Source: Carnegiea gigantea (taxonomy: Eukaryota > Streptophyta > Magnoliopsida > Caryophyllales > Cactaceae). From it: a stretch of DNA of 64,000 bases. Under the pieces are notes generated by a model. It saw only the letters and a list, made by a program, of their open reading frames with translations. It searched no databases and was not told where the DNA came from. The first letter of the stretch is position 1; each line of letters begins with the position of its first letter. A program made the position numbers and the translations under genes. Shown here in pieces: positions 56,946 through 64,000 of this stretch. Location: the NCBI GenBank assembly GCA_029747015.1, contig JAKOGI010000054.1:222501-286500 (forward strand), written 5' to 3'.

Positions 56946-59900
56946 TTAGATACCTTTTCTCACAAGAGTACATCCAATAACATCATCAGTTAGAATGACT
57001 CTGAAATGAGGTGAGGATGTGCTATCGAAGAGAGAGGGTATGCCTACGGGCATTACTGAATGACCCATTTTGGCTAGCCAGTCTGCGGCTTGGTTTGTCT
57101 CCCGAAATATATGGTTGATTACGGTGTAGTTCGTCATTGTTAACCATAATTTGACATCTTCCAGTAGCGTTGCTATTTGCCACGGTACCTGATATATGCC
57201 TTGTAACACTTGGATGACAGTGTTATTATCCCCTTCAATAATCATGTTCTGGTAGCCACCTTAGATAGCTGTAATTATGCCATTTGTGAGAGGACGGGCT
57301 TCTGCGACAAGGATAGGTGTCTCTCCATAAGTGTCGCACCTGCTTTGATGAGCTTCCCTGTCTAATCACGGTTAATAAAATCGTCTGCTGCAGATTTGTT
57401 GATGAGCGATCCTTCAAAGTTGAATTTGATAAATTCTGGTTTGGGGGGGGGGGGGCGCAGTGTTACCTTACAAAGTGATGGAAGTTGGCCATAGGGGGGA
57501 ATGGGAGCCCCTAGTTACATCATCAGCCGACATATAAGTTCGGATTCTCCATTCGGCGTATGCTTTTTTTGCTCGTATAAGACACGTGAGTGGTTTGAAT
57601 ATATCATTTCTAAATACTGCTGCATTCTTATGCTTCCAGATGCTCCGTAAGAGGAATGCAGTCCGCTGCAAAACTATGGGTTGTTTATGGTTTTTTATCT
57701 TGATAAGCCATTGGTATATGTCTAAATTGTTTCTAGGTTTCGTGTATGCTGATACCCATCCATCTTGAATGGCTGACTGTCAAATTTTTATAGTTGACTG
57801 ACAATCTTTAAATAAGTGATCATTTATTTCTATGTCGTCAAGGCAAAGTGGGCAGACTGGATTAATAGCCATACCTCTCCGTAGTAGAGTTCCCCTAGCC
57901 GGGAGGCCCAGAGGAAGACTTTGATTTTAGGCATGATATTAAGTTTCCATATCCATTTATACTGCCAATCTGTTTTTTGGAGTGGTTGTGATTTATGTGC
58001 TGTCCATATAGCAGATTTTGTGTTAAACTCTCCGAAGCTATTAAGCCCGCAACAAAAGGAATCATCAATGGGGTTATGTGGTATATCAATCCCCACTATC
58101 TTTTCGATGATGGGGTGATTTTGAAGTGTCGTGGACAAATTAACGATGTCCTAGGTTCTGTTTCTAAGAAGAAGTTATTTCCTTTAATCAGCGGGTCATC
58201 AATATTTCCATCCGTGATATTAAGGATGTCAATAAAAGGTTTGTTTTCAATCCAATTATCATACCAGAAGAAAATAGTGTCTTCTTTTCCTACCTTCCAG
58301 TTGATACCCGTTCACATTAATTTCCTAATTTTAATGATACTTTTCCAGACTGGGGAATCTGTGGTTTTTGATTTTTAGGCGAAGAAGTTGATATTATTTT
58401 GTACATATTTTGCTTTCATTGCCTGGGTCCAAAGTCCGTTGTCGTTTGTCAGCACTTTCCATGCCAGCTTGCATTGGAAAGCTTCGTTAATTGCGTTTAT
58501 ATATCGTAATCCTAACCCACCTTTATTTTTGGGCATGCACACTTTTTCCTATGCTATCAGTGGGAAGCCTTTTTTGTATTAGATTTTTTTCAGAAAAAAT
58601 CTTGATTAATCTTATCAATTTGTTCTGTCGTATGTTTTAGTAAATGGAAGCATTGCATCGTATGTGCTGGTAGGGATTTAGGTGGGATTAGATCAGAATT
58701 GTTTTTCCAGCTTTGGATAAGCAGTTAGCTTCCCATCCACTCAATTTGTCTGTAGCTTTGCTAATAATATCGTGGAAAGTAGTTCAGGAAGGTTTTCCTT
58801 GGAAGACTAGGGAACCAAGGTATTTTCCTAATCCATCAGTGTGCATAATATTAAAGATACCTGTAGCCACTTGTTTTTGTGTTCTAGAGGCATTTCTAGA
58901 AAAGGTTAGTGATGATTTATGTAGGTTAATGAGTTCCCCTAAATAATTACAGAATGATTCTAATGCATTTTTGAGTTGGGTGAAACTTCCTTGTTGGGCA
59001 TTGCAGAATAGGAGGTAGTCGTCTGCAAAGAGTAAACACGGGATAGTTGACGATTGTGGGCAGATTTTAACACCAATGCCCGACCTGAGGGTTGTAGCTT
59101 CTCTTATGAGACTTTGGGTGAGTACTTCCATGCAGATAATAAAGATGTATGGCGACAACAAGTCTCCTTGATGGATTCCTCTTGAGGGAATGATTAGCCC
59201 GCTCAGTATGTCATTTACCACGATCGAGTAAGATACTGAGGAAATAGCTTCCATAATCCAATTGATCCATGTTGAATGGAAACCTAATTCTTGGAAGCAT
59301 TTGCGATTAAAATCCCATTCCAATCTGTCATAAGCTTTCTTCATGTCGAGTTTTGTTACTGTCCATGTTGTTTTGCCGGTACTGCTCCTAAATTTGTGCA
59401 TAATTTCATGCATTAGTAGGATATTGTCATGTATTGATCTTCCTGGAATAAAGGCGCTCTGCATGGGTGATATGATCTTATCCAGAAGGGGTCTAAGTCG
59501 ATGGACTAAAATTTTTGAAATAATTTTATAGACTATTGAGCATAAACTAATAGGCCTAAATTGATGTGTTTGGGTTGGTGCACTTACTTTGGGGATTAGA
59601 GTGGTGAAGGTATGGTTGATTTCTTTAAGGACTTTTCCATTCTTAAAAAATTCAAGAACACAATTGAGTAGGTTTTTTTTTTATGAAGTTCCAGTAATGC
59701 TTGAAAAAACCAGCGCCAAACCTGTCAGGGCCTGGAGTCTTGGTAGAATCGATACTAAAAAGAGCCTGTTTAACTCATCTATATCTGGTAGCCAAATGTG
59801 TTGTGTGTTGTCATCCCCATTTATTTGAGGGGATAGGCCTAAATGGGGTAAGCTTCTACTGTAATTATTCTGGGATTTAAAGCGTGTGAATAATTGGCAA

Positions 59901-61097
59901 TAAATTTATCTGCTATATTGATTTGGTCCATAACCCAAACTCCGCACTCATCTCTGATTTTAATTATGGATTTTTGTTTACGTCTAGCATTAGCTGTACG
60001 TTGGAAAATTTTGGAATTTCTGTCTCCATTAATCAGTCATCCCTTTCTGCTAAGTTTTTCCCAATACTTTTGACTAAATAACATCATTTTTTCTCTTTGT
60101 TTAAGCAATCGGTTAATCCAAGAATTGAGCCTATAACTTGCGGGGTCCTCAAGTAATTTGCCCTCAACGTATTCAATTGTTGCCGCATTTTTGGCCAATT
60201 TGTCGTGTATATTCTTAAACTATTTTTTTGACCATTCTTTGATTTCGTATTTAAGCGTCTTTAAGTTTTTAGCCAATTTAAACATGTTGGATCCTCTAAC
60301 CTGAATAGGTCAGTGCTTTTTAATGATGGTGTCAATTTGTTGGTATTTACACCAAAAATTTTGGAATCTAAAGGGAAATGCTTTATATTCTGGGTGGGTG
60401 CCTTAGAGCTTAATATGATAGGGCAATGATCTGAGCATGTGAAGGTGCCATGTGTTTCAGTAGCACTTGGGTAGATCTCAGACCAGTCATTCCTGACTAT
60501 CGTTCTATCAAGTCGTTCATAAATCAAGTGCGTATGGATTTTTTTTTCCAAGTAAACAATTTTCCATTAACATATGGACAGACTCGCATTTGTATTGAGG
60601 AGGAAGAAATTGAGTCTTTGATATTGGGTAGCATTTAGGGCCTGACCCCCCTTTTCTCCAGAGGGTTAGCAAGTTCGTTGAAGTCGCCTGTCAAGCACCA
60701 TGGTAGGTCGAAGGTATGATGAAGGTCCATTAAGTGACTCCAGAATTGTTCTTTTTGATTAGCATGTACTGGGGCATATATTCCTGAGATAATGGAATTT
60801 TTAGCTATTTCTGAGTCATGAACAAGAAGATGAATAGCTCTTGTGTCTTTACGAAGTACTGATGCATGTATGTTATCATTGTTTCAGAGAACTGCTAGAC
60901 CACCAGAGTGATTATTTGGTGATACGTATTCGAAATGGTCAAATCCCATATGTGGGGGGATCATTTATATGTTGTGGTCATTAACCATAGTTTCCAATAG
61001 GAAGATGATGTCCAGTTTGTGACACTTGGATAGAAAGCATACTTCCTGCGTTACTTGTGATTTTTGCACCTTGTACATTCAAGCTAGTAACTTTCAT
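56946..61097 (-). pseudogene. LINE ORF2: endonuclease, reverse transcriptase, zf-RVT, RNase H
   Basis: From the ATG at 61097 (MKVTSLNVQG) come APE-type endonuclease motifs: YAPVHANQKEQFWSHL and GDFNEL near 60700, then CSDHCPIIL near 60430 with the catalytic SDH. The reverse transcriptase (59464-58784) reads MQSAFIPGRSIHDNILL, KLDMKKAYDRLEWDF, GDLLSPYIFI and the catalytic FADDYLLF. The zf-RVT region (58138-57830) has WKLNIMPKIKVFLW. The C-terminal RNase H (57420-56946) has ILVAEARPL, MIIEGDNNTVIQVLQG and ETNQAADWLAKMG. Total about 1380 codons, typical for the family. Multiple frame breaks make it inactive. Confidence 0.9.
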
Positions 61098-61099
61098 GG

Positions 61100-62360
61100 T
61101 GATCTTTGCAAATAATCATAAGGGTCTTGACAATATGCTGAGATAAATATTCCGAAGTTGTTAGTAATTTGTAGGTTCTGGGATTCATGTCCCCTTTAAT
61201 GGTGCTTAGCTGCCATATTTTTCAATACAGTAATTCCAAATTTGTTAAAAGATTGTGGGCTCTGGGATTAATGTACAAATTGTTGGTACTTAACTGCCAT
61301 AATATTATGTGAGGGGCGATTCTTAAATAAATAGTTCTACATGGCCACTTGCAGTTATGCATTTGGGGGGCTATTTTCATGTAAATACCATATAGATGAT
61401 ACAACCTGCTTTCTGCCCAGTCCTCATATGCAATTACATTTATAGGAAGGCATAAATAAATACATTTATTGATGTTCATCCTGACTAATAAACTCAAAAT
61501 TTTGGGCCTAAGGGTGTTCTGTACACGGTCTTGGGGATGCAAAAGGTCCGAAGTTCCTCTTGCATCCCACTCACCATAATTACATAATAGCAAAAAGTTA
61601 TATCATCCTGAGGCTGAATGGACAGATTACTCAAACTCTTAAACCTGGAGTGTGCATTGCGCCTTCTGTCCACGAGACTATTAGCGCTTAAATTTGTTGC
61701 AATCAATATATATGTACTTGGAAGGTAAGAAAATTGATGTGCTAAATAATTATGCAATGTCTTAGAAAAAACTTTCATCATCGACATAGTCTTAGGTGGG
61801 GGTATATGCTTCAAAAGGGTATGTCCAGGCTACTCTCCCCCTCGGGGGTAACTCTGGTAAGCATACACATCTTGAGCACTAACCGGCGACCACCTAATAC
61901 TATACGAGGCCATAATTTATATAACATATGGGGCAAGGACAAAGCGCCTGGGGCTATAATACAATTCTAATTGAAAACCCAGTAAACCAAACAAAGCTCA
62001 CTTGTCATTAGATACATGGGCTTCCAAATCTTACAACGATAGTAGCAACTACCAACAAGAAAAAGTACACAGCCCTTGAATGTCAAATTAGGCATAAACA
62101 TATGCCTCTGACATAGTAAGAATACCCATAAAGCAAGCAGTAACAATGCCCAGAAAGCAAGAGACGGATCATAATAGAAAGCTAACCCAAAAACATGCAC
62201 CACACCTGACTCGATATTAGAGTTACAGTTTCACTAGAAAAGGAACTAAAAAAGCGAAAGAAAATGGAGTGAAGAGGGTGGCTAAAATGATTGCCCCTCA
62301 CTAGTAAATAGTGCACCCTTAAATCATTCACCAAAAAATTCATTTAGACAATAGAAGCAA
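61100..62360 (-). other. LINE spacer between ORF1 and ORF2
   Basis: No recognised domain. Frames up to about 120 codons on the minus strand lack matches I can name. A spacer this long is unusual and might contain an inserted sequence. Confidence 0.4.
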
Positions 62361-62363
62361 CCC

Positions 62364-63861
62364 CTACTTAGCCTGGGAGGTAGCTTCCTCCCTATCCTCA
62401 CACCTTTTCCTTTTGGAGGAATCCATGGATATCTCAACATTTTCAATGTTATGAAGATTCAGATACATATTAATATCTTCATCTTCATTCATACCCTCAT
62501 CAGTAGCATCAAGGGGTTCATCATTGATGGGTGGATCCTCCACCATGGTACTTAGGTTGGCTAGAGTAATCCCTTTTGGATTGACGGGTGCAGGATCGGG
62601 GATCCTGTATGGCACCGTTGGTTAAGTGGTGGATACAGAATAGCCTTCATTATTAATTTGGGGAGGGACGGAGTGAGATTCAGGACAATGGGTTTGGCTA
62701 TAAGGAGTGGAGTTCAAGGTGCTGGGGGTTTTAATGATTCAATTGAAGGATCTGAAATTACGATGGTTGATTATAGATTTGACTCTTTTTTTACGAGCAA
62801 CCGTAAGCCAATTCTCAGAATGTGAAGGATGACTAATAGTATCAACTGGAGTTGTTTTGTTAGCTTGAGCTAGACCTTAGTTATCAAATTTCTCGACAAA
62901 CACCTCAATTTTTTTTTAGGCTGGTCGTCTATGGCATAACTCTAGTTGGTGCGATCCCCACCCCCACAAAGAGGACAGACCTCATGGAGCCCCTCATATA
63001 TGATAGGTACTCTCATGGTCATATCTCCTTTTGTGATGGTTATGCTACCAGGTAAAGGCTTTATGCATGATATCAAGGTTGACAAACACTCGGGCAAATT
63101 TACCTTTTAGGCGAATAAGGGTGTTTTGATCAACTCTAACTATATTTTCCACATGATGAAGCAACTCCCTGATGCATTCTAATTCCCAGAACTCCCAAGG
63201 AAGTCTAGGATTCTAACCCATTGATCAACTCTATTGATAATAGTATGATAGGAGTTAAAGAAGGAAACCCAGCATATGACAACAAAATTAAAACCATTAA
63301 CAAACCAAGGTCTCTGATCAAACACAAGCATCTTGTCTTGACTATTGTCAAATCTGATTAAAAGCCACTCATTACCATGATCAACGAACTCAATTTGACC
63401 TTTGGCAAACCTCTATTCATTTCGAGTACGGTGGATAATAGTAGGAATAGGTATAGGTTCCTCCCAAATCTTTCCCAGAAGGCAGCACACAGTGAGTTCC
63501 TTAGTAGAGGGCATGGCCTTGGTTTGTGGTGGAGGGGGAATGGATTAAGGGCCTGGAGTTGACGACTCACCTATTAAAATGATCCTTGAATTTCTTCGAA
63601 GTTGAGCACTAGATTCTGGCTGAGTTGGGCACTGGTGATGACTACCATGGCTTCCCACTCTGAATTTTTGAGGGCATCGGAGTAGCAGGAGTGCTGGGGT
63701 TGATGGGGGTTGCCACTATGGTTAGGTCTACCTCCATCCAGCATAGGTGTGACTAAAGATTGGGTAGGAGAATTATCAGAGGAAACAATGTCTTGTATGT
63801 TAGAACTACCATCAGAATTTCTATTAAAGGATAGGGGAAAAGTGGGAGAAGAAAGCGACAT
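62364..63861 (-). pseudogene. LINE ORF1 (DUF4283/zinc-knuckle Gag-like)
   Basis: The start MSLSSPTFPLSF (63861) is serine/proline-rich. A middle region (about 63350-63050) resembles the DUF4283 RNA-binding domain (NGFNFVVICWVSFF, DQWVRILDFLG). A CCHC-type knuckle follows (IIYEGLHEVCPLCGGGD, near 62970). The acidic/basic tail ends at 62364 (SSKRKRCEDREEATSQAK). ORF1 proteins of plant L1 elements bind the element RNA. Frameshifts and stops separate the segments. Confidence 0.75.
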
Positions 63862-64000
63862 AGAACTGTGGACTACCTAGGGGAAACAACCAGTGTGCAA
63901 TTGTGTGAGGTAATGCAAAGCAAAGAGGTCCAGAATATATAGGCATGAATCACTCATGACATAAATACGGTTGCATTTATGATTAATCAATTCAAATTCA

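Larger units (their letters stand above)
56909..63900 (-). mobile_element. L1-type plant LINE with RNase H, near full length
   Basis: The minus strand carries ORF1 (63861-62364) and ORF2 (61097-56946). It ends in a 3' poly-A tail, seen as a T run at 56909-56921 on the plus strand. The expected domains are present in order over 7 kb, but stops and frameshifts occur throughout. The 5' limit is not defined and may lie at or beyond the right edge, so the target duplication cannot be tested. The left flank is ATCAAGAATTACA. Confidence 0.9.

Noticed and set aside
57586..58582. Plus-strand frames across the LINE
   Set aside because: Antisense shadows of the LINE zf-RVT and RT region.

Overview
The window is nuclear DNA from a flowering plant, most likely a eudicot. 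It is AT-rich and full of (TA)n and other simple repeats, plant-type LTR elements primed by initiator tRNA-Met, CACTA, hAT, Helitron and MITE elements, and two LINE clades. It also holds a microRNA156 precursor, an intronless CIPK kinase gene and a leucine tRNA. I cannot name the species. Genes are sparse: I support one intact protein gene (CIPK-like kinase, 45744-47096 +), one miRNA gene (MIR156, hairpin about 18879-19037 +) and one tRNA gene (tRNA-Leu(UAA), 37986-38068 +). Nearly everything else is transposon-derived or decayed.

Layout. 0.7-2.3 kb and 4.5-5.0 kb hold 5'-truncated RTE-type LINE remnants (minus). 8.7-11.6 kb is a cluster of MITE and hAT-like repeats. 11987-15055 is a complete CACTA element (target duplication ATA) carrying a decayed Transposase_24-type gene. 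16173-16783 is a complete hAT element (8-bp duplication GATAATAT), followed by a MITE and SINE fragments. 18.5-19.8 kb is the MIR156 promoter, hairpin and putative downstream exon. 27.1-27.8 kb is a TPR-protein pseudogene (minus). 29.1-34.8 kb is a trinucleotide-repeat tract invaded by two hAT elements, a SINE and a second CACTA element (30842-34686). That CACTA element contains a captured first exon of an MO25-like gene and a Helitron 3' end. 36.2-36.6 kb has an LTR/PBS/gag start fused to an antisense reading frame. 38.8-40.5 kb is half of a Ty3-gypsy element.

The most unusual segment is 42725-44636. It is a chimeric retroelement flanked by 5-bp GATGG repeats. In minus-strand order it comprises a copia LTR and perfect PBS, an antisense processed SR45a-like cDNA, copia RNase H, the first 28 nt of the 3' LTR, an antisense eIF5B cDNA fragment, and a small TRIM element. 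The junctions show short microhomologies. It looks like the product of serial template switching that captured two host mRNAs and joined two retroelement families. It sits about 1.1 kb upstream of the CIPK gene.

47.98-50.57 kb is a head-to-tail array of four Helitron-like units. 50.6-56.9 kb has little recognisable content beyond a Tourist-like MITE and a pair of TGACGTCA sites. 56.9 kb to the right edge is one long L1-type LINE with RNase H (minus), heavily mutated.
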